Assembly (NCBI GenBank): GCA_036873135.1
Contig: JAPTYO010000002.1
Coordinates: 1,198,952-1,262,951, forward strand
Length of the DNA: 64,000 nucleotides
Direction: 5' to 3'
Origin: Clarkia xantiana subsp. parviflora
Lineage: Eukaryota; Streptophyta; Magnoliopsida; Myrtales; Onagraceae
Shown: positions 1-13,600 of the stretch, one piece after another
How positions within the stretch are numbered: position 1 is the first letter of the stretch
Layout: each line of letters begins with the position of its first letter
The notes under the pieces: model-generated
What the model was told of the DNA's origin: nothing
Database searches by the model: none
Seen by the model: only the letters and a program-made list of their open reading frames with translations
Position numbers and translations under genes: made by a program

Positions 1-205
1 GTCGGTTATGTTGTTTACGGATTTGATGCAGCCGAGGTTGTCTTTGTCGGTGTCGGAGGAGAGGAACATGGTTAGTGGGAGGCACCCGGATGGGGGTAGG
101 CCTTGCACCACCATGTACTTCGCGCCCCGTTTTAGTAGCGACTGCATGTATGACATGAAATTATAAGTTTTTATTTTATATATATATATAAAGATGACAT
201 TATAA

Positions 206-276
<71 letters not shown>

Positions 277-2539
277 ACGTAGTTTTAAATTTTAAATAAT
301 AACTAATAAAAACTGCATTTAATATCATCATTCTTATGCAAACCAAACCTTCTAGAAAACGTTACCAAAAAAAAAACCTTCTAGAAAAAAGAATTAATAA
401 TTAAATTGCTAACTGAAATTTGAATAATTTATAAATCGCAAAATGAATTTTACTTTTTTTTTTTTAATTGCTACCTGAATTTTAAAATTTTAAACAAATT
501 GTTACATATTTTTCAATTTCCGTCAAATTTGACAGAAATTTGGCATGTTTCCGTCAAGTGGAGTCTTTTCATGCGTACCAAAAATGTATTAAAAAATAAA
601 TTGAAAGTATTGCAATTAATTACCTTAAATTGAGTGTTCAAATGTACTTCCTCACAATTCGAACTATGTCTTTCAATTGAGCATCCAATTGAATGAAATT
701 CTTTCAGTTTATATCTGAAACTATCTTAGGTACACATGAAAAGACCACATATAGCGGAAACATGCTTGTTTTATGTCCAGTTTGTCCAGAGTTCAAACTG
801 AAGTAGCAATTTCTTAAAAATGGATTTTTTTAAGTTTACGTAGCAATTTGTAAATTAGTCAAATTTAGGCAGAATTTTAGTTATTAACCAAAAAAAACCA
901 TAGATTTTGTACCTCTAAATCCACATTTCCTTCCTACAATATTATTCATCAACAAACAAATAGAAAAAACACATAACAAACAATATTCGTAGTCTTTTCT
1001 TTCCATATTACTAATTACCTCAAGAACGGCATTGATGTTGGTCATGGCTAGCTTCCGAATGGTATCGTGATGAATCTCTGATCCGATGGTGTACGCGTAA
1101 TCATTGATCCCGATCTCCCCGACCCAGAACAACGCGTCCTTGAACTCTGTCGAAGCAACCCGACCCGTCTTGATTAACTTGTTGAACCATATCAACTGAC
1201 TCATGATCGACTGTGGCGTAATATCGAAGGTGAGGTTGTTTTTTACGAAGAAATCGTAGTTGATAGCTGTTGATCCAGCAACCGCAAAGTTCACACTTGT
1301 TAGTTTCCCCTGCATGCAAATGTACCATGACCCCAGGATTAATAGCTGCATTGCTATAATAGATTCAGAAATGAGAGTAGTATATTTAGGAAAATAAAAA
1401 TAATTATGAAGATATACCAAATTCACCTTATATAAATTTTAGGTTAAGAGTCCACTTCATACCGTATGTTTGCACGAAATCCAATATTCGTATTATATGT
1501 TTTTTTTTGTACTAAGTTGGTACCAAACGTTTTTCATACTTCCGTTAAAGTTCCATCCATTTTGGACGTTAAAAGTCATGTGTCATGCACGTGAGTGACT
1601 CTAAACTTTTAATTTTGTTTAGTTTAGTCCCTCTAATACATTCATAACTTTTAATTTATTTAATTTGTGTTAAAATTTCAATATCGAACCCTTGACCCAA
1701 TTTAATTTAGCCAAAACCTAGCCTAGGGCAAGGTCCGACCCTGGGTCGAGGTCGCCAAACCCAGGGTCAGACCTAGCCATGTCCAGCTAGATCAATTTGG
1801 GTAAATGGTTCGATATTGTAATTTTAGGACTAAATTGAACAAATTAAAAGTTAGGAATGTATTAGAGGGACTGAATTGAACAAAATTAAAAGTTTAGGGT
1901 CACTCACGTGCACGACACAAGACTTTTAACGTTCAAAATGGACGGAACTTTAACGAACGTATAGAAACAGTACAAAATTGAAACATTTGGTACTAAATTA
2001 GTACAAAAATAAAAAAAAAAACATGTGGTATGAACAGTGGATTTCGTGTAAACATATAAACCCTAAATTTTATTATAAATGAGCCAATATTTTGCGACTT
2101 CTCTTTTTATAAAATTTTAAGGTATAGCTGCAATGCTGACTATTATATTGATATGTAGTGTTAGGTTAAGAGTCTTAATTCGAACCCCACTCGACGTTCC
2201 TTAATTAGCAGGGTCCGTGCTTGCCTGTGAGTCGCCGGAAACGTTCCGATAAGGAGGGACGAAGGGGAGCGAGAGCGACTCAGCCACAAAGTCGATGACG
2301 AGGCGGCCATCGGAGTAGCGGTTGGTAGGTCGGTGGAAGTACGTCATGCCGTACGGTGGGTTGGACACGTGGCCGAATCCGCTGGGGCCATTGGCGTTTC
2401 CGGTGTTGCCCGTGTCGGTGTAGGAGTCGCCGAAGGCATAAATCTTCTTGAACGGCGGTGAAGACGAAGAAGAAGAAGGGATTATGAAGTGAGGAGAGAG
2501 AGCGAGTAGAAGCAAAGCGGTGAGTGAGAGAGTTGCCAT
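1..2539 (-). CDS. GDSL/SGNH-type esterase/lipase, 5' exons only (At3g48460-like)
   Basis: Coding exons read 2539-2225, 1309-1019 and 141-1; the remaining 3' exons lie off the left edge. The protein starts with a hydrophobic signal peptide (about residues 1-20) and a serine-rich stretch, so it should be secreted. SGNH block I is present as GDSYTDTGN with the catalytic serine near residue 39. Exon 2 carries FAVAGSTA and GEIGINDYAY, which supply the oxyanion-hole Gly and Asn; exon 3 carries KYMVVQGLPPSGC. The catalytic Asp/His block is outside the window. Such enzymes hydrolyse acyl esters in the apoplast; the substrate cannot be inferred. Exon 1 most simply ends at CAG followed by GCAAGC, a GC-AG intron, which keeps phase 0 into exon 2; a weak GT donor at AAC/GTTTCC upstream would also keep frame. 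Intron 1 holds a fold-back element and intron 2 a TA microsatellite. It is divergent to the callose synthase gene. Confidence 0.9.
210..273. repeat. (TA)n microsatellite
   Basis: About 62 bp of uninterrupted AT dinucleotide inside intron 2 of the GDSL gene, with a shorter TA run just before it (about 176-190). Likely length-polymorphic. Confidence 0.95.
400..890. repeat. Fold-back element, family C (degenerate)
   Basis: The left arm (TAAATTGCTAACTGAAATTTG near 402) and the right arm (AGCAATTTGTAAATTAG near 841) are imperfect reverse complements, and inner segments also pair. It has no coding capacity and sits in GDSL intron 2. A similar structure occurs at about 60560-60860. Ends are approximate. 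Confidence 0.5.
1441..2075. mobile_element. Long inverted-repeat (fold-back) element, family A, copy 1
   Basis: The two halves of this segment are reverse complements of each other around a GC-richer centre near 1720-1790. Arm landmarks: ATGTTTGCACGAAATCC near 1466 against GGATTTCGTGTAAACAT near 2039, and a shared TTTAGTCCCTCTAATACATT-type core. Each arm holds a CACGTG (1588-1593 and 1915-1920). No ORF of note. It is in intron 1 of the GDSL gene. Structure is that of a non-autonomous MITE-like DNA element; target-site duplications are not clear. Confidence 0.75.
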
Positions 2540-4643
2540 ATTTGCAACGAATAAGGAAACGATCGTAACATATGTTTACTTAAATATATAGCTGATCAGT
2601 GTAACATTATCAACACAGAGACAGAGGAAGGTGCTTTCATTAATTTTGCAGTTAATTATAGTTGGAAGAGTTGTTGGGGATGATGATGATATTGAATTGC
2701 TCATAAATGAATGTACCGACCCAACCTGTCCACGTGTCTGGACCGCTTTTGCGGCTTACATTATTAACTTTCTTTCACTACGGCCTGTTTGTCATAGGCC
2801 AAAAATTGGGCTCGGGGATAATAAAATAAATTGAAGATGTGTTGAGCCCAAATTCAAGACTCAATCAGTCAGAGAGGTTCGATCCATGTTTGACTTATAT
2901 TTTTGGATAGGGATAACAGGTTTTTTTGGTACATGATGTTTGACAACTTTTAGGTTTTGGTCTATGATGTTTTTTATCTAGTTTTAGTACCATATGTTTG
3001 CAGATTTTTTTATAGTTTTGGTCTAATCGTTACATTCCGTCCATTTTTTGACAAGTCACGTGATCCACTTTAAACTTTAAATTTAGTCCATCTGATACTT
3101 TCTTAACCTTTTTGTTTGTTCAATTTAGTCCCGAAGTTTCAAAATTGACCCCAATTGGACAATTTCCAATTGAATTTTGAAACTTCGAAACTAAATTGAA
3201 CAAAAAAAATTAGGGAAGTATTAGAGGGACTAAATTGAACAAAATTTAAAGTTTAGAGTGGATCACGTGACTTGTACATGTCAAAAAATGGACAGAATGT
3301 ACGGTCGGACCAAAACTAGAAAAATATGCAAACATATGGTACCAAAACTAGGGAAAAAAAACATCATGGACCAAAACCCAAAAATAGTCAAACATAATGG
3401 ATCAAAAGACCTGTTAACCTTTTTCAATAACTTTTTTAGTATCAGCCAAAAAAAACTTTTTTAGGGTGGCTAAAAAAAAGTGTTTATTATTTGTACTTTC
3501 CGGATTCATTTAAATAGAAATTAATTTTATTGGCAACCAGTTTCATCCACAACTAAGTAAAGATATGGCAATGCGTCCAGATAGCATGATGAGGATGATT
3601 CGTATCATCGTTCCTGATGTTTAATTTAATTGTGTTATCGACCGACCAACTAAATAATGGAACTACGGACTCGAAAAAGGAAATGTGCGAACAAAGCTAC
3701 AAATTTGATTCAATACTCGAGGTATAAGTACATTTAGAAAAATTCACACACAGTACAAAAATAATTTGGTGACCAAGTTATCTTGGTCAACCCTAATAAA
3801 ATAGTATTTTCAAAAACTCCAATTCAAGAAACGAATAATCAATCACAAACTATAAACACAATAGATACTAGCTCTGATACCACTCTTGAAAATAATGGAT
3901 AATTACTGAAAATACGATTAAATAAACTAGGTAAATTAACCGATCGTGACGAGATTATTCCATGGGATCTTAACTTGAAGTGCATATCCACATATATATA
4001 CGATTTCGAATGTTTCGCTCTTAAAGTATTCAACAAGGTTGTTTTGCAGTTCGCTGACTCAAATCCTCAATTTCGCTCACCACAGAAAGCCACAGAAAGG
4101 AGTAATCTAGCTCCACGAGCTAAACCGCAGGTATTCACCCACCAAAGTCATTATCATCAAAAGCGAGCCCGAAGGACCAAAATAAAGTTAGAATGAGCTA
4201 ATATCAAAATATATTTAAGAATATATTTAAATAATACGAGCAAATATTTTTTACGCGTGTCTTAACTTTACATATTACTGAAATTGTACATAAATGTTTA
4301 ACTGATATAACTTTAAAGAATACGATTAATAGAGATTTTAGTATGAATCTTGGAATTTTTTAATTTACCCCGCTGGCATCCATCTGAGTCTCTTCTCACT
4401 GCCACGGTCTTCTCTTCCTTTCTCTTACGAGTTAAGAACTTAAGAGTCTAAGACTGCAGAATTTTTCACTTTCCTCTCTCCCGCTAAAACCTCTCAATCA
4501 CCGGGATCTGAAGAAGTCAATCCATTCATTTCTATCACCGCAGCTTCACTTTTGGAGCTGATACTTATCATTGTTTACTCTGTTGATAGATTCAGTCCCA
4601 TTCGCAGTGGCGTTCCTCAGGGCCATCATTTGGTGGTGCCGCC
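2540..4643. promoter_or_regulatory. Divergent intergenic region between GDSL (minus) and CALS10 (plus)
   Basis: No coding gene is seen. It should hold the promoters of both divergent genes. The middle is occupied by a family A fold-back element (2915-3415). About 4380-4643 is pyrimidine-rich and fits the CALS10 5' leader; the ATG at 4644 has a strong GCCGCC context directly upstream. Confidence 0.5.
2915..3415. mobile_element. Fold-back element, family A, copy 2
   Basis: Terminal inverted repeats start AACAGGTTTTTTTGGTAC and end in the complement of AACAGGTCTTTTGATCC. Inner arms pair (TTAGTACCATATGTTTGCA with TGCAAACATATGGTACC). G-boxes CACGTG lie at 3057-3062 and 3264-3269, symmetric about the centre. 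Non-coding, about 500 bp, upstream of CALS10. Confidence 0.75.
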
Positions 4644-7600
4644 ATGTCTAGATCTTACGACAACTGGCAGCGGCTCGTAAGGGCGACGCTGAGCAGAGAG
4701 CAGCTCAGGGCTTCTGGCCAAGGCCATGAGAAGGCCTCTAGTGGCATCGCCGGGGCTGTTCCGGCGTCCCTCACTCGCACAACCAACATCGATGCCATTC
4801 TTCAGGCTGCTGATGAGATTCAAGACGAAGACCCGAACGTCGCCAGAATTCGTAAGCTCTTTGACCATCTCCTCAACGTCTCCTCCATTTCTATTTTTGG
4901 CCTAGATGGGACTTTATTACACTATGCTGCATTTCTTTGCTCGATACCGATGATAATGCTAGTGAATTTTGCACTTCCTTTATCTTCCGGCTTAGGAAAT
5001 TTATTCGCCGTCATAGTTATGCTTTAATGAGGTCGATGAGAGATTATGCGTCCTACAATACTCAATACTTAAACGTTTGCACTCATTTCGTTTCGCATAT
5101 GCACCCAGTTGGGTTCCCCATAGTTTGTTTGGCTGCACAGTTGAGATTAAAGTGAAAGTGATTTATGGGAACTGTTAGATTCTACATTGGACCGAGCCAA
5201 GTCCAGATGGGCCGGCAGAGAGCAATTATATATGCAAGTGGAGTTCTATCCTAAAATGAATTGGTGATAAGATGAAGTGGTCCACTTGCTTATATACTGC
5301 TCTATTGTAGATAGACCAACCGGTGTGGTGTATGTTGAACGAGCAATAAGTATGAACATTAACAATAAATATTGTTATTTGTTGTGCTAACTAGCTCATC
5401 TGATTTATATACATTTGCAGTATGTGAACAAGCATACTCCATGGCCCAGAATCTAGATCCTAAAAGTGACGGTCGAGGGGTCCTTCAGTTCAAGACTGGA
5501 TTGGCATCTGTAATAAAGGTATGGTTTGCAGTGGCTAAAGTCCTATTGGAATTTTGTCTATGGAACAACTCAACCATGTTAGTTAGTTTATGGTTCGTGT
5601 GTAAAGCCATGACAGTTATTTAGTAGAAGTTTTGAGATACATGAGAAATGTTCTGCTTGTACAGCAAAAACTTGCAAAGAAGGATGGGGCCAGAATTGAT
5701 CGTAATCGAGATATAGAGCATCTATGGGAGTTTTACCAGCGCTATAAAAGACGCTACAGAGTAGATGATATTCAAAGGGAGGAGCAAAGACTGCGGGAGT
5801 CTGGGACTTATAGTTCCAATTTTGGGGAGTACGAATAATTTCAGTTCTTATCTACATTTTAAAGTGTTTTTTTATTCTCATGCTGCAGAAACCTTTTAGC
5901 TACTCATCGCTGTTCTTACAGACTTGATGATAATCTTTATGTGCGTATCAGTTCTGGAAATGTAAACTATTAAAGTATAAGCCTCCTATGGCCTTTAACG
6001 GCGATGCCGCTTGAAAGGCCATGATGGCAGCTTTGAGTGTTTTTCTTTTTTCCCCACTCATGGATGGTACTATTCTTTTTAAAACTAGTTAGGGATCTGA
6101 ATACAATACTGGCTAAAGACATGTTAAAAGGATGCAATATTGGATCTCAGCTTTCAACGGGTATATGCGCATGCATCTCTGGCAGCAATGAACTGAATAT
6201 CTTTTATATGTTGACAAAGAAACCTATTTTTCCCAGAACGAGGAGGAATCTCTAGAATTTATGGTCGTATTGCTTTTGGTCTGTTGTGCTTGGTCAATAG
6301 TTGGAAATTTCAAATTTTTCTTCAGGTTGGGGTTCAGATATTCGGAGATGAAAAAGGTGTTTTCTACGCTGAAGGCTTTGATTGAGGTAATGGAGGTGCT
6401 TGGCAAAGATGCAGATCCTGCTGGTGTGGGCAGACAAATACAAGGAGAGGTGCGAGTTGTCATTTCTTTCATTTTTTCTGATAACTTGTTACTTGAATTG
6501 AGTAGATAGAGATTAAAAAAAAATCAGTCATGGAAGTAGAAATGTTCTTCCTTTTAATGGCACCGTTGATTGTTAGTTTGGTCACATGAATTACTCGTCT
6601 AAATCAGCTTTTCATCCTTTGAGTGGCCTGTATTCCTAGCAAATTTCCCCTTTTATATATGGATCCTAGTTCCAAGTATATTGATAGTTTGCAGTCTTTG
6701 TACTTTGTAGTGTGTATTCCCATGTAGATCTGCTTCCTCCAGGGATTGTTGGACCTAAAGACAGACAAATCTTTATGCACATGTGAAGTTGTTCATGCTC
6801 TTTTCATTCTTGTTTTGATTATATGTCAAATAAGAGAGGTCAGTCCATTATACACGGTCTTCAAGAAAATGGTAGCTGCCCTTATATTTCAAATTTGTAA
6901 GTACATATATACTCTAGGATATTCGTACTGCATGGCTCTTTACCCTCCTTTGCTTCACAGAGCTTGGTTTTAAGCTTTAGATCTCAATGAAGCGTCTTTT
7001 TTAGGAAGTAAAAGCCCTTTATCAGTGAAATAAAGAATATGTCATGAACACCTACATGAAATATTTTGTGCTACACCAAATGGTGAAGTTTCTGGACTGC
7101 CCTTCAAAGATAACACTTGCAGGATTGTTATCTTCACTGGCTTTTGTATGGTATTGGTGCTCCAGTTAACCATAAAATTGATTACAGGAGCACACTGATA
7201 CTATATTTATTGTCTTGCTGCGTGTTGACTGTTGAAGCTAGATAACTTTAGAGTTGGTTATATATGCATCCTGTGGGCATGTTTAGAGTTGAGTCTGTGA
7301 TGCTATTCAAATTCAATACCACAGCTCAGCAGTCTCTCCATTGATGGTAATGTAGTCATCCTCTAGTAACTTCTAACATTGCAAATTCAGGAGCCTTAGG
7401 ATTTTCACTTTTATCGGATGTCTGATTGTATGACGACATATTGGTAAGCAAGTATGGAATATTGCTGAAAACGTTTCTCGGTGTATCTTTGCTCATACCT
7501 TGTATCTTCTTGGTGTCATGTGACTCCTATTAATGATTTATTGACCTTAACGACGTGCTTTTGTTGAGAGCCCAAAACTGTAAAAAGGAAAATTTGTACT

Positions 7601-10600
7601 TATTCATGGATGTATCTTTCTATTTTATGATGCGTATTTGCATATTGTAGCTATGATGCATGCTATAGGAATCTACAATAAGATTCATCTTAATTTCCTT
7701 GATCGATTTAACTTGATGTGAATAATTGCGGAATCTCACTTTTATGAGGTTATGCAGTTGAGGAAAATAAAGAAAGCTGGGGAGCTTACTCCATACAATA
7801 TTGTTCCTCTGGAAGCACCATCATTTACAAATGCTATTGGAGTATTCCCTGAGGCAAGTTATACTTTGTTTGTTGATACCCTTGAAAATGCAGATTGTTG
7901 TTGGGCTATTTAGATTTGGTATATTTCTGCAACCAGAAGTGTTGAGAATATGTCTTATAACTTCTCTGAAAAATTCTATGCCAGCATGGTTTCTAGCTGT
8001 GAGACTCACTTCTAAGTGCATTTAACCTTGGGGAAATATATCCGTGTATTCTTGTATAAAATATTTAATTTTGTGACTTCATTTAATGCTTATCCAGGTT
8101 AGAGGTGCCATATCTTCCATTAGATATGCAGAACACTTTCCTAGACTTCCTGCTGACTTTGAGGTCTCTGGAGAACGCGATGCTGACATATTCGATCTTC
8201 TAGAATATGTGTTTGGTTTTCAGGTCAGTTTGAAATTTTTTCCTTTGATTTTATCTTTCCTGTGGCCTTTGTTATGTTAGACTTCTAGTGATTATGACGT
8301 ATTTCTATCTGCTCTAGCATTAAGTTGGTAGCAACCAGCAAGCATGTCTGATCAACATCTTTTCCTTATTTATTTATAGCTGGTTTATCTTGATTAATTT
8401 GTCTGCTGCTTTAAAAATGTTCGATGATGTCCAAATGCAGCTTATGTATAAAAGAGCCCATCAAATAAGCAAGAAGCCCTGCGGTTAATTAGAAATTTAT
8501 TCTTATACGTGTGGTAGTTCAGTATTCTGGACTCTTCAGTCTTAGCTACACCTACTGGGTTTTGGATGCATCATTCAGTTGATTGTCTGTAAAGATACCA
8601 TATTCTATTGTGATTTGTTGCTTGATCTTCGTCTCGTTGTTTGGGTAGTAGGTTCTGAATGATGCTGGAGTGGGATACTTATTTCGTCCCTTCTATATTG
8701 GATTTGATAATTTAACTGTATCATAGTTACCATACCTTGCAGAAAGATAACGTAAGGAACCAGCGAGAGAATGTGGTTCTTCATCTAGCAAATGCACAAA
8801 GTCGACTCGGTATACCTGTTGAAGTTAATCCGGTGGGTATTCTTGGCGTTTCTTTTTCTTCTGATTATATATTTAAATATTTATAAAAAAATATTTGACA
8901 TGTGGTTACTGTTACTCAACAAACATCTTGTAACGTATGTTACCAAAATGACAAATTATTACAATTGGATGGCTGGTGAATATGATGTACGTCTAAGTTC
9001 TTCATCTTCCCATTCTTGTTGCAGCCTAAATTAGTCTGATTGTTGCTTTTTTTTATTAGAACTGTAAAGAAGATTTCTTCCATATATACCTATTATTATT
9101 ACATCATGGGAAAGCTAGGTTGGATTTGGAAGCATATCATGTTTATACGTTCTTATTGGTGCTAAACTTTTTTTTGTTAAAAAAGAAAAAGAAAAAGAGC
9201 ATTAGATTATAGACTCCATCTTTCTTTATGATATTTTAGAAATGTAAAATTTTGTATAGCAGAGGGTATAGATGGAATCATTGCTCGTAAGTCCTCTACC
9301 CTTTTTATTTGGAGTTATCGAAAGCGTAAAAATCAGAATATAGATAAATTAGTGAGCTCCTTTATTGTGTTATCTGTCTTCAACATTGATATTTATGCTT
9401 TCAGAAACTTGATGAGAAAGCAATCAATGAAGTATTCTTGAAGGTGCTAGACAACTACATGAAATGGTGTAAATACCTGCGGATTCGTCGTGTTTGGAAC
9501 AGGTCCTCTTGCTTGCTTAAAAATCTTAAAATTCTTTCTGCAAGCATGGTCATTTCCTACACCTTTCTGCCCTTAACATTTCCTATGTTTCTTTCAGTTT
9601 AGAGGCCATTAACAGGGACAGAAAGCTATGCTTTGTTTCACTGTACTTTCTCATATGGGGTGAAGCAGCCAACGTGCGATTTCTTCCTGAGTGCATTTGC
9701 TATATCTTTCACAATGTAAGTTGTTCCTGTGCTTCTTGTCACTACCTAATTCCTGGTCTTCTTTATCAATTTTAATTTTTAAATACCTGTATGGAAGATC
9801 AGTTATTTTATCTGTACAAAGAATTACTTCATGACTTCAAGCTGGTAAATTTCTACCAAAAAAAAAAAAAAAAGCTGGTACATCCTAAGCATAAATGGAG
9901 TTTATACTTTATAGAAAAGATTTCTAGTCGCGGTTAGGTTACCAAGAATGTCCATTACATATATACAAATATAATAAAAAACTTTCAGGATAAAATGTTG
10001 AGATTTATTAATTTAAAAGCATCTGTGTAAAAATACTAATCTAGCTGGCATTTCTAGATCTTCAAGACACGTGATTTACTAACTAGAATACAGTTTATAT
10101 ATCATTTCGTTTTTATTGGAAAAACGTATGAATATGATGTTGACTCCTTGCAAAGCAACATAAGCTTCTTTCTTATCAATGGTTCCTGGTGGAAGATGAT
10201 TGACGATAGCATAATTCTGAAGTTTGTTTCTCTTCTCCTCTCTAATGCTCAAAATTAAAATAAAATAAAACATTCTTTCTCTTCCTTCTTATCAGGAACA
10301 TAGCATAGATGCTGCAATTTTCCATTTTACAGTTGAGAAACTTATCAGCCAGAATATTTTAGGCTTAAATATAAGCTATTACTCTATTGGCAAATATATT
10401 TTCTTTATTCTTATATGATGTTAACTAACTGAAGCCAGAAATTGTCTCCACCCAGTTCATTATCTCCAAAATTTCTCTGCTTTGTTGAAGGGAACATCAT
10501 CTGAACAAAGGCTCTTTTAATCTTCCAATTTCTGTTACATAGCATAGATGCTGCAATTTTCCATTTTACAGTTGAGAAACTTATCAGCCAGAATATTTTA

Positions 10601-13600
10601 GGCTTAAATATAAGCTTTTACTCTATTGGCAAATATATTTTCTTTATTCTTATATGATGTTAACTAACTGAAGCCAGAAATTGTCTCCACCCAGTTCATT
10701 ATCTCCAAAATTTCTCTGCTTTGTTGAAGGGAACATCATCTGAACAACGGCTCTTTTAATGTCCTTCAGATTTGATACATTTTGCAAACTTGAATTTCCC
10801 TATTTCTGTTACAAAAATGGTAATTTGCTTACAATTTTCCAAGGTAATGCATTCTCGTTTATCTTGCAGATGGCGAAGGAGTTGGATGCAACTTTGGATC
10901 ATGGAGAAGCTAATCTTTCTGCTAGCTGTAAAACTGAAAATGGTGCAAGCTTCCTCGAGAAAATCATTACGCCCATATATGAAACTTTGTCTGCGGTCAG
11001 TGTTTCTCTAATTTATATCAACTTTTCTAGAAAGGAATGTCGTCTTTTAGTAATTTCCGGAGGATGTGGCTGAGTCTTTTGATATTTTCATTTAAAAAGT
11101 CACCATTATTATTTTGTGAATAGTAAAATTAATATGATCATCGTTAATATGGCATCCGGAAGATGCAACATTTACAAAATGGAGGAAAATCAGTTGTAAA
11201 TTAAAGTTTCATGGCCAAGCAGATTTTGTTTTTCATGTCCGTTAAGACGTGTATGTCCCAGTGGTATTCCCTACTATCCTAATTATGTACAAGTTTAATC
11301 CAATTCTCTACTAGAAGCTCCCTGTCTCCTTTTTTAGAGAGAGAATATCCTCCACTTTGCTTCAAAGTCTTCAGATTCTTGGACTTGACAGTGAGGGACT
11401 GAGTTTTCTGATATCGAGTTGATTGTAGGGCTATGTTACTCAGATCTGTTGAATAATTTTTATAGCATTCTGTAGATTGTTGGATTGTTATGCCTTCTTT
11501 TGCTCCTGCTCTTACCATAGTTGGGGTTTCCATCTCAACCTGCTTCTCTCTGCAGAGCAAGATTCTTACCTGTTTTGAATTACGTAAATTTAATGGAGAA
11601 AGCTTTCCAAAAGGAGTGAAGTGGCTGCTAAAGTAATTTCTATCCTTTTGGTTTGAAAATGACTTGCTTGGAGAGAAGTAGATCATTCTAAGTAATCTGT
11701 GTAGAATGTAGATCGCTTATGTATATATCACAAATAAGAACCACGTCCTCCGGTTGCTAATATTTGCTTTGCCTCTAAGTATATGTTGTTTCAAATGGAT
11801 GTCCCATACATCTCTTACAAAGTCGTATGTGAAAAACTTGTATTTGATCCTTATAAGTGTCTACACTATTTTTTTTGAATCCACAAAAATATCTCTTTGT
11901 TATGTTTAAGGTGATGTGATGCCGTTCTTTTGTATTTAAAGTGTTTATTTATTGGCTTCTTTTATCTTTGTTGCAGGAAGCTGCTCGAAATGACAATGGC
12001 AGAGCGGCCCATTCTGAATGGCGCAATTATGATGATTTCAATGAATACTTTTGGTTAGTGATGTTGTTTTCCACAAACAGAAGAAGTTACTATTCCCGCG
12101 TTAATTGCTGTAAGTCTTTACAATTCTTATGTCAATTTCAGGTCACCTACTTGTTTCGAATTAGGATGGCCTCTGAAGCCGGACTCGTCATTTTTGAAGA
12201 AACCTAAAGGACGAAAAAGGGTTGGTCTATCTTTCCTAGTTCATCAGTTTTTGCGCAGTTTAGTTGGATTGTGACTTAAAACTTCTAGCTCCTTTTATGT
12301 GGGTATATGAAAAATGCAGTTTTAGTTGCGTCCATAAAAGTACGACTTGATTACAGTCGTATTACAACCATACTGGCAAGTTTTTGTGGAATTATACCCT
12401 TGTTACAAAATAAAAAAGTAACAGTAGACTAGATGTTGACAAAATACGTATTGCTAATAGTTATTCTATCTTGTATTGGCATCGCCATTGGGTAATTAAT
12501 TTGTTAACATCATCTGATAACCTCTGCAACCTTAGGTTCTGTAGTATGATTCTTTTTATAATGACGGAAGATAAATATTTCATTTTTTTGGCCAATTTTC
12601 TCATCTGTCTTTGCTTTTTTTAATAGTAGTTTTTTTGACTATGCAGACTGGGAAAAGCACTTTTGTTGAGCATCGGTCCTTTCTCCATTTATATCGAAGT
12701 TTCCATCGTCTTTGGATCTTTTTGGCTGTAATGTTTCAGGTATGTTATGTTACCATGATCGCAATACCTTTTCTACTACATGTTTACCTTATCCATAACT
12801 TTGTTAAAAAAATTCTTCTCAATTGTGACTGCAGATGCTGGCGATAATTGCTTTTCGCAAGGGAAATCTTGATTTGGATACTTTTAAGGTAGTGCTCAGT
12901 GTTGGGCCGACATTCACTATTATGAACTTTATTAAGAGTAAGTGATCTTTTACAGTATAGTGGTTACTTTTCTTAGTACATCCACAGCATTCCCCGCAAC
13001 TTATGATCCTTCTTTGTCTGCTTACTTTCTTTTTCTTTCCAGGTTCCTTGGATGTGCTGTTCATGTTTGGTGCTTATTCGACTGCTAGAGGCATGGCTAT
13101 CTCGAGGGTTGTCATCAGATTCTTTTGGTCTGCAGTGACCTCTGTATTTGCGACTTATGTTTTCCTGTAAGTTATAACTTATCCACTGAATATTCTGCTA
13201 CTCGCTTACTGAGAATTTGATAAATATCCTCTTATGAACTGCAGGAAGGTTCTAGATGAAATAAATGACCGGAATTCAAATTCCCTGTATTTTAGAATAT
13301 ATATTCTTGTACTGGCGGTTTATGCTGGTTTGCGTGTGTTCATGGCGTTGGTGATGAAGTTCCGCGCATGTCATTCTTTGTCTGAGATGTCTGATCAGTC
13401 GTTTTTCCAGTTTTTTAAGTGGATTTATCAGGTATAGCTTTTTCTTAATCTGCGGAAGTAGACTTATGTTATGTGTTTGTAAAATTTTATTTTTTATGTC
13501 AATATTGTTTCTGATGAATAAATTTTCCAGGAACGATACTATGTGGGCCGAGGTCTTTATGAAAACTTGAGTGACTACTGCCGGTAAGTGCTTGTTTGGT

